A stretch of 64,000 nucleotides of DNA from Adiantum capillus-veneris (taxonomy: Eukaryota > Streptophyta > Polypodiopsida > Polypodiales > Pteridaceae), in contig CM043967.1 of assembly GCA_014529385.2 (NCBI GenBank), positions 82,160,278-82,224,277 on the forward strand, read 5' to 3'. Made by a program: the position numbers and the translations under genes. Of the stretch, positions 20,980 to 32,601 are shown piece after piece (the first letter of the stretch is position 1; the number at the start of each line of letters is the position of its first letter). The notes beneath the pieces were generated by a model. The model searched no databases, had not been told where the DNA came from, and saw only the letters and a program-made list of their open reading frames with translations.

Positions 20980-23900
20980 TCACTCTTCCAAAAGAGAGTG
21001 TATGAAGTGATATCTCACCTTAATGTGCTTTGTCCTTGAATGAAAGGCTGAGTTCTTTGCAAGATGGATAGCACTTTGGCTATCACTGTACAAAACACAA
21101 TTGTATTGTTTGAATCCAAGTTCTTCTAAGAATCTGTGAAGCCACAGAATTTCTTTGCTTGCCTCCGTCATTGCTACATACTCTGCTTTCGTGGTAGAAA
21201 GTGAGACCACTTTCTGCAGCTTTGAAGCCCAGCTTACTGTTGTGCCTCCAACCATGAAGACATAGCCAGTAGTTCTCCTACGAGTATCTTTGTTACATGC
21301 CATATCTGCATTAGCATACCCTTCTAGAAAAATATCAGTTTCTCCAAAATACAAAGCATTTGTGGTTGTCCATTTTAGATACCTAAGTATCCACTTCACA
21401 ACTTGCCAGTGCTCTTTACTTGGGTTGTCCATGAACCTACTCACAAATCCCACTGCATGTGCAATATATGGCCTTTTCCAGGCCATAGCATACATTAGAG
21501 AACCTACCGCTGCAGCATATGGAACTTTAGACATATAGGCTATCTCCTCCTGTGTCTTTGGACACATATCCTTGGTTAGTTTAAAGTGACTAGCCAAAGG
21601 TTTAGAAACCATTTTTGCATTTTGCGTTGCAAACCTTTCTAGTACTTTCTTGATGTAATCCTTGTGAGATAGCTTTATTGTCTTCTTCATCCTTTCCCTT
21701 GATATATTCATACCAAGTATCCTCTTTGCAACACCTAAATCTTTCATTGAAAAATATTTAGACAGCTCCTCTTTTAGGTCTTTGATGTCCTGCATGTTAG
21801 CACTTGCAATCAGCATGTTATCAACATACAACATTAGGATGATGAACTTCCCATCTCCCAAATTCTTCATGTAGACACAATGATATGAGTTGCATCTTCT
21901 AAATCCATGATCTAACATCCATTGATCGAACTTCAAGTACCATTGTCTTGATGCTTGCTTTAAACCATACAAGCTTCTCTTGAATCTGCAAACCATTTTC
22001 TCCTTACCTTTTACTTCATACCCCTTTGGTTGTTCGGGTGAAACCATGTTAACTTTTCATGCTTTTTCATGTCCCGGACAATGCTAACTAGAACAATTTT
22101 GACATATGCTAACTAGTACAATAACTTGAGCTACATCTCCAAGATCTATGACATATGATATATCAATAGAAAGCACTTCAAACAAGGAATCCAAATGTAC
22201 AACCTTCGATAAATTTTAATATTATTTGTAAAAAATTTACCGGACGCCCAACTTTTTGAAGATGTGCTAACTTGAAACTGCTAACTAGCACAAAAAGCAC
22301 GACAGGTTAACATGCTTTCACCCTGAAGCATGTAAGTTTCCTCCTCTAAGTCACCGTGAGGAAATGCCATATTTACATCCATTTGCTCAAGATTTATATT
22401 ATGAGCAGCCACAAGGCTTAAGACAAGCGTAATTGAGTTCATTTTTACAACAGGAGAAAATATTTCATTGAAGTCAATACCTTTCTTTTGAGAAAACCCT
22501 TTAACCACAAGCCTAGACTTGTACCTTTTCTTCCCACCTTCTTCTTCCTTCATCTTGTACACCCATTTGTTTTGAAGTGTTCTCTTACCTTTAGGCAACT
22601 CAACCAACTCCTATGTTTGGTTGCGATGTAGTGAGTCCATCTCCACTTGCATGCTCTTCGTCCATTATTCTTTGGATTCGTGCTGCATAGCTTCTTCGTA
22701 TGATTCCGGTTCTCTAGAATCTGGGATCAAGAGATGGTTGAAGGAAGGAACAAACCTTTTTGGAGGTCTAGTTGCTCTTGTAGATCTTTGGGGAATAGAT
22801 TGAATCTCCTCATTTAGTTGACGTTGTTGCACATTGTCATCGTTTACAGTCCTTCAGTCTTCACCGTCCTCAAGCTCCATGTACTCATCACCTGTTTCTT
22901 TTATTTTTTTTCTTTCCAAGTAATCTTTGTACATATTTTGTTTGTTAAAATTACATCCCTACTCCTTAAGATTTTACCATCTTCAGGATTCCATAGACTA
23001 TACCCAAAGTCACCTTCTCTATAGCCAATGAAAAAACACTTTCTGGACTTTGCATCTAGCTTGTATCTTAGGCTTCTAACTATGTGCATGAAAGCCTCAC
23101 ACCCAAATACTTTTAGAAATGCATAATTCATCGATTTACCTGCCCATGCCTCTTCTACAACTCCCCCATCCAATGGCATTGAGGGCGACCGACTGATTAA
23201 GTACAAAGACGTACTTACAGCTTCCACCCAAAGCTCAAGCGGTAGGCCTGCATGTAGCCGCATGCTCCGTGCTCGCTCCATGATTGTTCTGTTATCCTTT
23301 CGAAAATGCCATTTTGTTGTGGTGTCCTTGGGGTTGTTCTTTGCCTTCGAATGCCATTGCTAGCACAAAAGCTTTCAAAAGCTAGGCTGTAATATTCGCC
23401 TCCATTGTCGAAGCTGAGGCATTTAACTTTAGTACCTGTTTCATTCTCCACAAAGGCTTTCCAACTTTGAAATATGGAACACACATCGGATTTATTCTTC
23501 ATTACATAAACCCATGTTTTCCTAGTTGCATCATCTATGAGTTTTACATAGTACAATGAGCCACCAAGTGATGGTGTACTTGCAGGACCCCAAACATCAG
23601 AATGAACCAGCTCAAGTTTTTATTTCATCTTTCATTTCTAGATTTTTGAAATTTTACCCTCCTTTGTTTACCATAAATACAATCTTCACAGAACTCTAAT
23701 TCCACTTCTTTCAAACCTGGTAGAAGCCTATTTGTTTGAAGGATTTGCATTCCTTTGGCACTCATATGCCCAAGTCGGTAGCGCCACACCGCAGTGTCGA
23801 CTTCTGTAGTTGCTCCACAAGCTGAAGGTTGTGTGCTAACAATACATAAGTAAAGTGTACCAACCTTTTCTCCCTTGGCAACCACCAAATATCCCTTTGA

Positions 23901-25046
23901 GATCTTCCATTGTTTGTTTCTGAATGCAATGTTGTGACCTTCATCGTCCAATTGTTCTGTAGAGATCAAATTTTTGCAAAGAGAAGGAACATGCCTAACA
24001 TCTTTAAGCTTCCATTCATTTCCGTTAGCAGTTTTGACACAAACTGTACCTTTGCCGACAATCTCACAAGATTCATCATCTCCCAAGTATACATACCCAA
24101 AAGTACCTTTTGTGTAATCTTGGAAATGTTGCTTGTGTGGCGTTGCATGGAATGAAGCCCCAGAATCTACTATCCAAGAATTAGACACATTGTCTAATGA
24201 GAGAATTAGAGCATCTTGCTCTACTTTATTTGTCACATTGGCCTCCCATGTTGGCTTGTTGTCTTGAGACTCTATCTCCTTCTTCTTCTTGGACCAACAA
24301 TCCTTCTTGACGTGGCCCTTCTTGCCGCAGTTCCAACATTCAAGAGCTGACTTTGTGCATGACTTGCTCCACCTTGAGTGATCACGACCCTTTTGGTTTT
24401 TAAACCTCTCCTTAGGTCTTCCTCTTGTTTCCACTGACAATGCAACACTTGATGATTCTCCTGTGCTTCTCCTTCGCATTTCCTTGCTAAGGAGAACACC
24501 CACAACATCATCAAACTTAAGAGTATTTGTGCCAGAGATAGAATTACTTACAACCATCACAAGGCTGTCCCAACTATCAGGTAGAGATGATAGTATAAGG
24601 AGAGCTCGCACTTCATCATCGAAACTGATTTTCACCAATCGAAGTTGACTTATGTATGTGTTAAAGTCATTTAGGTGTTCTACAACTGAACCATTCTCTG
24701 CCATCTTTAGATTGAACAGGCACTTCATAAGAAATACCTTATTGGATGTTGATGGCTTCTCGTAGAAGTCGTCAAGTGACTTCATCAAGTCCTCCATGGT
24801 CTTCATCTCGGAAACATTGAAGGCCTCCATTGACGCCAAGCTTAACCGGATTGTTCCTAGTGTCTTTCGATCAAGAACAATCCGTGCTTCATCTGCCATT
24901 GTTGCGGGCTTCTTTGCAAGAACGCCTAGTGGAAAATAGAGGTCCTTCTGGTAGAGATAGTCTTCAATCTGCATCTTCCAATGTTGGTAGTTTTTGCCGT
25001 TGAACTTTTCAATCTTGAGCTTCCCTTCCTTCGCCATAACTCCCAC
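20980..25046 (-). pseudogene. copia polyprotein of element D (gag-PR-IN-RT-RNase H)
   Basis: The first frame (25046-23625, 473 codons) starts 51 bases inside the primer site. It holds a UBN2-type gag, the zinc knuckle CWNCGKKGHVKKDC (about residues 240-253), protease IVDSGASFHAT and the integrase finger with EFCEDC. Integrase continues at 23556-22901 in two other frames, with SFDNGGEYY and NGIFER. RT is split: 22607-22320 and 22047-21500, separated by a 288-bp insertion. The active site reads YVDN instead of YVDD. RNase H ends the protein near 20980 with YANADMACN and YSDSQSAIHL. Frame changes at about 23600, 23250 and 22880 plus the insertion show that it is dead. Confidence 0.88.
22036..22323. 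mobile_element. 288-bp inverted-repeat element (MITE-like) in the element D RT gene
   Basis: It interrupts RT between YMLQ and the block that resumes as PEQPKGYEVKGKE. Both ends read inward as GGGTGAAA, one base, CATGTTAAC, with a further matching TGC-TTTTT block, so the inverted repeat is about 30 bp with mismatches. TGCTAACTAG or close variants occur four times inside. No clear target duplication is visible and no ORF is present, so the superfamily is open. Confidence 0.7.
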
Positions 25047-25096
25047 TCAATTCAAGGAATCCTTTCCTTCAGATAATTTAGCTATGAGCAAACCTT

Positions 25097-25108
25097 GCTC
25101 TAATACCA
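25097..25108 (-). promoter_or_regulatory. primer-binding site of element D
   Basis: Minus strand TGGTATTAGAGC one base inside the 5' LTR; one base different from the element A and B sites. Confidence 0.88.
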
Positions 25109-25109
25109 A

Positions 25110-25784
25110 TGGTTAGTAAGTATGACGTAGCTAAGTAGATAATTGAGTAGATTTCTTATTGAAAGGGAGATAAATAACACACACAAGAGATTATAAACTA
25201 GAGAGAGAGAGAGAGAGATAGAGAGAGTACACACGATATACATGGTTCAACCAATGTGGGCTATGTCCACGGGAAAGCAGCCACTCAATGGCTTTAGTAC
25301 TTCAAAACAAGAAGTAGGTTACAAAGGGATTATACCCTTTTGGAGCTCCCGACTTTCTTCACTCTCACCACCTCACACCCACCTTGTTGCATCAACTTCA
25401 CACTATGAAATGTGTGTAGAAATGGCCTCCTTTTATAGGCCAAAAGGGCTGCCCTCTCTCATGAGAGGCAGCCATGTGTAGCCGCCCTTGTCTAGATAAG
25501 TCCAAATCGGACCCTCCAATTCGCCCATGTGTGGCTGCCCTTGGAAAGACAAGTCTGTGTTTGAATTCGGCCACTGGCCAACCGATCGGTCATATTTTGA
25601 CCACTTTCCGGCCGCCTTTCGGCCATAATATTCCGGCAAAAAGAAATATTCTGGAAAGTGATTTTATTTTCCTACAAGTTATTTTTTATCACGCACGATG
25701 GCTTCTCCTTATAATGGGGGCCTGACAAATGTGCTTTCTTAACACAAAAAATTATAAGGGGTAAATCAGGCTCCATACATAACA
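25110..25784 (-). mobile_element. 5' LTR of element D
   Basis: 675 bp, minus strand TGTTATGTATGG to CTTACTAACCA. It carries the TATAAAA box at 25431-25437, a GA microsatellite at 25201-25226 and the duplication GGCCA just outside. Confidence 0.87.
25431..25437 (-). promoter_or_regulatory. TATA box in the element D 5' LTR
   Basis: Minus strand GGCCTATAAAAGGAGG; transcription of element D would start a few tens of bases downstream, toward lower coordinates. Confidence 0.6.
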
Positions 25785-25789
25785 GGCCA
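25785..25789 (+). repeat. target-site duplication GGCCA of element D (right)
   Basis: Second copy of the 5-bp duplication found at 7139-7143. Confidence 0.85.
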
Positions 25790-25809
25790 GACAACCAACA
25801 CTTTCACAG

Positions 25810-26895
25810 ATGGAAAATCCTTCAGTGAGTCCAATGGACCCTTCATATATTGTGTCGCCTGGAGTTTCGATACAATCTATCAAGTAGTACTTTTACTTTT
25901 CCAAATCTAGTTTATCTGTCTCTCGAAGACAATACGCCTATAATACCTACTCCGGTGATGAGTACATAAAGTACACCTTGGACCTTGCTTATTAGCACTG
26001 CACCGCTACCTAGTAGCACAGTTCCCCCAATAATACCAACAAGTACATCAAGCCTATGTACTTGTGGCACCTCATACCCACGTAGCTCCCACACCCCCAA
26101 ATATGCCAAGGGCTCTCACTGTACATCAAGCCTATGTACCTGTCGCATCTTCATACCCACGTAGCTCCCACACCCCCAATTATGCCAAGGGCTCTCACTC
26201 CACAATGGAATTATCCGACTCTTATTCAAGTGGGGCCATATCATTTAGCAATAGCATGTCGTATCCGGCACCGGCTATGCCTAGGGCCACACCTATGAAC
26301 TTAGGACCACCACGTGGTACACCACCCTACGCGAGATTTGGTAGCATTAGCATTGATCGATCTATTGCTGAGAATATGCACGCCTGATTAAGAGCCTAGA
26401 ACTAGGGCAGTACAAATATCCAAGCTCACGCAGAAATTTAGTGGAGACGGGGATGTGAGATAGCATATCGAAGTGTTTGAACAAATATGCAATTCTTTAG
26501 GAGAATACAATGACCTGCATAAGAGTAATTCTTTAAGCCTAACCTTAAGTGGAAAGGCTGGGGATTGGTATAGAACACTATGGGTGGAAGAAAAAATGAT
26601 TTACCCTACTTTTAGGAGACTCTTCTTGAAAGAATAGATACGAGAGGGAGTGCTTTGGGGTGTAGCATCTCAGCTCCAGAAAGCCCAATGAGAGGAAGGA
26701 GAGTCGGTGAGAGACTTTATTAGTTGCTTGAAGCATTTGAATTCTTGTTGTAATCCAAATGAGCACTTCAATAATAATCAATTGCTTGCTAGATTCATTA
26801 GGGGACTACGACATGATGATATCTACAATGGCCTAGTGATTAGAGGTATCACCACTTGGGAAGCAGTCACCACTAGTACGATCCAATTGGAGTAA
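25810..26895 (+). pseudogene. gag relic of gypsy element J
   Basis: An ATG at 25810 opens a short reading (MENPSVSPMDPSY) in sequence that was continuous with 7138 before element D arrived. Pro/Ser-rich sequence follows (26064-26387). It contains a local duplication of about 95 bp near 26040-26190 in which CATACCCACGTAGCTCCCACACCCCCAA occurs twice. A degraded gypsy capsid runs about 26400-26895 and ends in RDFISCLKHLNSCCNPNEHFNNNQLLARFIRGL. Stops are scattered through the capsid part. Confidence 0.6.
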
Positions 26896-26904
26896 AATAT
26901 CACC

Positions 26905-27413
26905 AAGAAGGTTAACAATCATCCTGGGGATTGGGATAAGTATCTACTCACAGATTTGTGGGCCTACAGAACCTCATTCCGCACATCTTTGGGGTTCACT
27001 CCATATCATTTGTATTTGGCAAGGAGACAATCCTACCTATTGAGGTGCAACTAGCAAGTCTTAGGGTGATGGAAAGCGAGTTTCAATGACCCAACATGCA
27101 GTTGAGAGATCACATCCTTTACTTGGAACGAATACAACAGGACAGAAAAGAGTCAATGAACTATTATGCGGCACAAGAAGAACACATACGGCTTAGTTTC
27201 AATCAACATCTTCAACGCAAAGATTTAAAGAAGGACATGTTGGTGCTCCGCTATGACAATCTCTTCGACACACACATGGATAAAAAGCTCCTACTCCGAT
27301 GGGAAGGCCCTTTCATCATCAGAAAGAAATATGCCAATGGGAGTTACCAACTCATGGAAGCTGATGGTAAGCTTCATAAGACCAAAGTGAATGACTGGCG
27401 GCTTAAAACTTAG
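26905..27413 (+). pseudogene. integrase C-terminus of element J, fused to gag by deletion
   Basis: Coding resumes directly at the end of integrase with DWDKYLLTDLWAYRTSFRTSLGFTPYHL, matching 3893-3970 of the first gypsy. After a shift it reads 27096-27413 with LRYDNLFDTHMDKKLLLRWEGPF, the counterpart of 4200-4270. Protease, RT, both RNases H and the integrase core are missing, so about 3 kb were lost between gag and the integrase tail. The sequence belongs to the same Tat-like group as the element at 1-4455. Confidence 0.75.
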
Positions 27414-27524
27414 TCTCTACGTTTTGATCAAACTCCACCTATCGACATACCTGATGAGGATACACCATCAACCTCAGCCGCTAATGACAATGACTAGTCA
27501 AATGAGCTAGAGGCATAAATGCCC

Positions 27525-27541
27525 TAACCTAGGGGGAGGGC
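27525..27541 (+). other. polypurine tract of element J
   Basis: AACCTAGGGGGAGGGC after the integrase stop; the candidate 3' LTR begins just after it (TAATGACATTGG). Confidence 0.5.
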
Positions 27542-27544
27542 TAA

Positions 27545-28302
27545 TGACATTGGTTTAGCCGCAGTGCCCTCTAGCCCGGCCAGAGAAAACTGAAAATTGG
27601 CCGGCTTTCAAAAGCAAGGATGCGGGAATCAACCCCATTCGGGGAGCAGGAGGTAAAAACAACAATTTTATTTATTTTTTCACTGTCACCAAACCACCAC
27701 TTGCTTGCGCATGTGCGCAATAGGCTGCCGCACATGCCTTTAACACCACTCCCTCCCTCTCCTCCATTATCCCCTCTCTCCCCTCCATTATTTCCAAAAC
27801 ACCCCTCACTCCCCCTCTACCTCGTGGAACTCTCTCTCCCCCTCTTTTGTTCTCTATGGCCAGACCCAAAAGGGTGCATTAAAAAAAAAAACAGAAAAAA
27901 CATGTAATATCTCTTTCTCTTCCTCTTTCGACACCCTGCAAGAAAGGGGACCGCCATGCATGGAATGTCACCTCTCTCTCTCTCTCCCTCCACTCACACC
28001 CACACACTACCCTTCCCCTCACCCTCTCCCTTAACCTCATTGGCCCGCTACAACTCATCCTCTCTCTCCCTCACGTTGACTCTCTTCCCCCCCCCCCTTT
28101 TGGTGTCGTCATAGCCATCCCGAAGGCACGCAATCAAAAACTCTGTATCTTAACCCCCACTACACACACTGACACTCACACACACTCTCAAATCCCCAAC
28201 CCTCTCCCTCACTCTCTCTTTCCCCCCATCGCTTCACTCTTGGATTCACTCTATCTCTCTCCGTCCTGTTCACTAGCCTGCAGGTGTAGCATCACAAGCT
28301 GG

Positions 28303-28372
<70 letters not shown>

Positions 28373-28890
28373 ACTCACAGCACACACACCACACGCACAC
28401 ACACACACACCCTCGGGAACATACACCCTCCTTTACCCTCTCTCTCTCCCTCACACTTTCTCTCTCATTTTGAGCAAGAGCTTGGCGAGCCACGAAGGAA
28501 TAAAAAGTTAATAGTAATAAAACACTTCTCTTATACTCTCGTTACCACACACACACTCACCTACGCACATATATACATGCACACAACCCCCCATATTCAT
28601 ACCTCACCCACGCACGCATTTACGCACATGCATTTACATACACGAGTACACGGCACACACACACACAATCAAACGTACATTGCACACATATACGGACACA
28701 CAAAAAGTAGAAAAAAACCAGAAGAATTCGACATTGACGAAGAAGAAACACCAAAATCACGAGAAGGCGACACCGGATTAATAAGTGACGCCGAAGGCAT
28801 GCCCCGGCCAACCCCAAAAACAGACAAACACATAGCATCTCGGCATCATGCAGCAAAACACCAATTCTGGCAGCATTAACCTCACACTAA
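27545..28890. other. possible 3' LTR of J, then CT- and CA-rich DNA
   Basis: No supported gene. The first part may be the J 3' LTR, but its partner is not found. The rest is strongly pyrimidine-rich, with CT and CA microsatellites. A plus-strand ORF at 28577-28879 is mostly His/Thr from CA repeats, and its charged tail (EEFDIDEEETPKSREGD) is not recognised. Confidence 0.4.
28304..28368 (+). repeat. (TC)n microsatellite, 65 bp
   Basis: Uninterrupted TC run, followed by CA-rich sequence to about 28410. Confidence 0.95.
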
Positions 28891-28891
28891 C

Positions 28892-29822
28892 TGTCACACA
28901 GGAACAGAATAATAGAGATAGACAACAAAAGATAGAGAAAGAGATCTTTGTATTGATGTATTTTTGTAGAGTTTTGATACAACAGAGGAGCAATAAAATA
29001 TATGGGCGCACTCTGTTGTATGGAGCTCGAACCTCCCGACCACCCCCGAGCTTCAGTCCGCTTTCATGCAGCGTCTCACTCGCACTCGCAATCGCAATCA
29101 CACTCGCACTTGCACTTGCACTCGCAGAAGAGGAGATCTGTGTATGATCCCCAACATGCACCACCCATCTTTTCTCTTCCTCGAAAAGCATGCGACCTCT
29201 CAAAATAGCCGCTTTTCTAATTTTGGCGTTCGGTCGACTCGACTTTTGGACCAAGTATACCTGTGAGAATAAGATAAGAACGTGATTGCGAAGTGATCCG
29301 TAAAGGTTAGATTTTTGAAACTTTTTTTTTTCAGCTGTCTTCAACTAAACATAACTCTTAAACGGAGCCAAAACAGCCGAAGTCTGTCTTACATAATCTT
29401 GTTGCTCTCGTTGAGCTCTTCGACGGCTATGTGATGGAAAATTTCCATAGCCTGGTCAAATTTGCTAAAAATCAACCTGCAAAACAATACTTTCTACAAA
29501 AACGATGCAAAAACAGCAAATCTCACTTTTTTCTTAATCTTTGGCCCTCAACGAGCATCAAAACATCAAAATCTCTAAAAACTCAGAGAACCAAAGTTGT
29601 TCCTTATAACACAGGCTTCAATCTCTTCATACATCACTTTTCCAAAATTCCACGTTAACACCTTAAAAAATGCCCCAGAAAGTGCCTTTCGGATCAAAAA
29701 AATTTATTGGACGAAAACAATCCACACATCCTTCTACACAGTGGACCAACTTTAAAACGACCAAAACTTCCTAGAAAAACAAAATTTATTGCTAAAACAC
29801 TTCAAAATCAAGTCCTGTTACA
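28892..29822 (-). repeat. left long direct repeat (candidate 3' LTR of G)
   Basis: Shares ordered blocks with 32602-33514: AGTTTTGATACAA, CTCGAACC-CCC-ACC, CAACGAGCATCAAAACA, AGGCTTCAATCTCT-CATAC, ACGTTAACACCTT and TTTATTG. Same orientation. No gene inside. Confidence 0.65.
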
Positions 29823-31245
29823 CTGGCCACCCGAAGCATCAACAAAACCCCTTGTAAATTCCCTAACCCCCACTCTTCTCTAATAACCTAGCCAATGCTA
29901 GTGTATTGTAAAAAACTCCCCATCCCACTCTTACCTCCCTTCTCTCTATCTCTACCTTCTCTCCCTCTCTATCTCTCTCACTAGAGAGGCATCTAGAATC
30001 TCTACAGTGACCAGTGGATATTTTCAAGGACCACCTCTTAGGACTATATAAAGAGGCCTCCGCTAAGCACAAGGGAGACACAAGTGAAGGAAGAACACAC
30101 TAGAGGCACCACCCAAGCTCCATGCACTCTACATTCCATGCACCACTAAGCTCATAATGCACCTCCCAAGCTAGGGAGCTCATGGTATCATGTTTTGTTG
30201 CAAGCATGGGCATTTTAGCATTGGTAACATCACCATCATTACCAATCTCCACCACACCATGGTTGAGTTACTAGTCATGACCACTCCATGCACATAAGGC
30301 ACTCACTATCACCACCAAGGGCAACATGAGCATGCTAGGATTGAAGGCACCGACACCATGCTACCCCAAGCCACACTCGGTGCTATTGATCGACGTTGCC
30401 GGCAGCTAATCTCCCGGCAACTAATCTTGATGTTTTCCTCAACTAATCTCCCGCTAACATGCTCACCCCACTAGCTGCAAAGTTCTCCATGCACCATATG
30501 GCGCTTGCATTACATCATGCATCCCCAGTGCCAAGAGCAGGGTTGGTAATAGTCAAGACCACTGTTTTTAAGTATCATCATCATCAACAAAGCGTGCAAT
30601 GCTATCCTGATATTTGAGTCCATTCTCTTTTCTCCTTAGCTTTGTTTTCCCCACATTCGCGGGATGTTTCATCTCTTGTATATCACTTTTCTTGTGCGCC
30701 ATCACCAGTAAATCAATATGCTCCATTCTGACCTTGTCACATACCTCTCTCGTACACACACTCATGACTGTTGACAAGGAATTTTCTATATCTGGATGCT
30801 TGCTACATCATCATTTCATGTTGGCTACCTAGATGGCATCCCACTTCTGCTACCTTAGGTCATCTATGTGTGCGTCCTAGCCGCACTTATGCTAGGTGGT
30901 TCCCTTTTAATTATAGGCTAATTCCTACCTTGAGATGATGCTTGGGGCTGTTCAGGCTATGTGTGGTGTAGAGGCAACCCCATATTGCACGGGTCGGGCT
31001 TGTCGGTCCAATAGAGAAAGGATAAGAGTGATCCCCGATGAGAGGCACACTCTAGCTGGAACATTCAAGGGTTAGTTGGCTAAGCATGGGTGCTTAAGTG
31101 TGAGTGGGTGAGCTCATATAAAAGTCACCTAAACCTAAAAATCACTCATTCACTCATTTGTGCAATAGAAGAGCGCTCTTGATCCATCTCCATCTTCTTC
31201 TTTATCTCCTTGTGTGTGTGTGTGTGACAGTGTGTGTGTGAGAGA

Positions 31246-31276
<31 letters not shown>

Positions 31277-31600
31277 CATTGCGACGGCATGGCGACGGTG
31301 AGGCGGTTGAGCGTGGCACGGAAGTAGCTCCCTCTTCTTCACGGCGAGGAATCCTCCACGAAGGCGAGCGTAGGACACACCCTTGCTCTGTTGAGCTTGC
31401 TAGATTAGTTTGGTTGTGTGCTTGCAGCCATTTGTGGCTTGCACACAGTGTATGGCAAGTCCCTTGCTTTGACATATTCAACAGATGCACATAATTGCTG
31501 TTATTTTCTCTGATTTTGGTTAACATTTTGAATTTTATTCTAATTTGAAAATTTGATCGGCAATCTTCTTTGATTATTTGGAAAACTCCTTCGATAGAAT
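29823..31600. other. interior DNA of candidate G, no recognised gene
   Basis: Contains two TATA-like sites in LTR-like contexts (ACTATATAAAGAGGCC near 30044, CTCATATAAAAGTCACC near 31113) and a TG/GA microsatellite at 31213-31276. Short ORFs around it, for example 31146-31526 minus, are driven by the microsatellite. It may be a mosaic of LTR fragments, but I could not pair them. Confidence 0.35.
31213..31276 (+). repeat. (TG)n(GA)n compound microsatellite
   Basis: TGTGTG with one interruption runs into GAGAGA with a GACAGA interruption. Confidence 0.9.
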
Positions 31601-31639
31601 CAGTATTTACCTGAGGTGTTGACTGAAAAGATCCACTCT

Positions 31640-32585
31640 ATGGGCTATGACCACTAGATATAATTCTCCTCTACCTGTTACGAGCTTCATGCTCTACCTT
31701 CTTCTCATAGTTCACTGCCTTCGTGATTGCATTCAAGAAATCAATAGCTCCTACTCCCTTTATTTAACAATATAGATCTTTACGTGGTCCTTCAATAAAC
31801 TTATTTGTAAGAGCCTCGCCTTCCACTTTTGGTGCATACTTTTGAAGCCGCATAAATTTCTCCTTATACTCATGTACAAACAAATTTGTCTTGTTCTTAG
31901 GTTGCTACAAAAACTTATAAACATCCATATTATTATTCATTTCATAATGTTGACAACAGTACCTCTTGTAGGTCTACGTTATGAATTCCTCCCAAGTGAT
32001 CGGAGTAATTTTCTTACGTTGTTACATATACGCCTTCCACCAAAGCTTTTCACAACTACGAAGATGCACAAATGCAACCTTTGCTTTTGCTTCTTTGAGA
32101 ACTTCTTCAAGGCAAAGTAGTCCTCTAGCTCTTCAATCTAGGCCTCCATACACTGCTAGTCTTGTTAACACCATGAAATTCGTTTACCTTTTCCTTCTTT
32201 GAAAACTTCTCGCAAGGCTGCTTTCTCAAAATCGTCATCAGTTTCATCATCATCATCACGTCTTCTCCCACAACCTCTTCTTTCATCAACTTCACCTTGT
32301 CATCTCATCTACCACCTCTACGAGCACCATCACCGTTCCCACCATCTTCAGGTACTTCACCATTACGAGGTTGGTTGTTATTTGTTGATGGAGAAACATG
32401 GCATTCTTCTTCATAGCCAGCACCATTAGGATCCACATAGAATTCGCCTTGATGTGTTGTTCCACCCCATAAAGCCTCATCAGGTTCCTTGTTTGCTCAA
32501 TCAAGATCTTTCCGCACATGGTGAATCAAAGGTTCTTGTTCCTTCAACATCCTCTTGTACCCTTCCATGACCAGAAATCAACCGT
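31640..32585 (-). pseudogene. gypsy-type gag relic of G
   Basis: Reading the minus strand across frames gives capsid-like phrases in the normal order: AFVHLRSCEKLWWKAYM, ITPITWEEF, FVHEYKEKF, and near 31700-31770 a tail with FLNAITKAVNYEKK. Every phrase needs a frame change or meets stops. A possible start, ATGGAAGGGTAC, lies at about 32570, 30 bp inside the right repeat. This order is typical of the Retrotrans_gag domain. The copy is old. Confidence 0.55.
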
Positions 32586-32601
32586 TTGTTGTAATCCCAA
32601 T

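Larger units (their letters stand above)
7144..25784 (-). mobile_element. Ty1/copia element D with nested insertions
   Basis: Minus-strand copia element. The 5' LTR is 25110-25784, the primer site 25097-25108, the polyprotein about 25046-20980, and the 3' LTR is split into 7144-7158 and 19351-20805. The 5-bp duplication GGCCA flanks both ends. About 12.2 kb of this span is a later insertion (element C with element A inside). D also received a 678-bp element in its 3' LTR and a 288-bp one in its RT gene. Without these the element would be about 5.5 kb. Confidence 0.85.

Noticed and set aside
28240-28473. ORF of poly-Ser/Leu and His/Thr
   Set aside because: It is the translation of TC and CA microsatellites. 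The same applies to ORFs at 31146-31526, 45516-46026 and 61463-61759.
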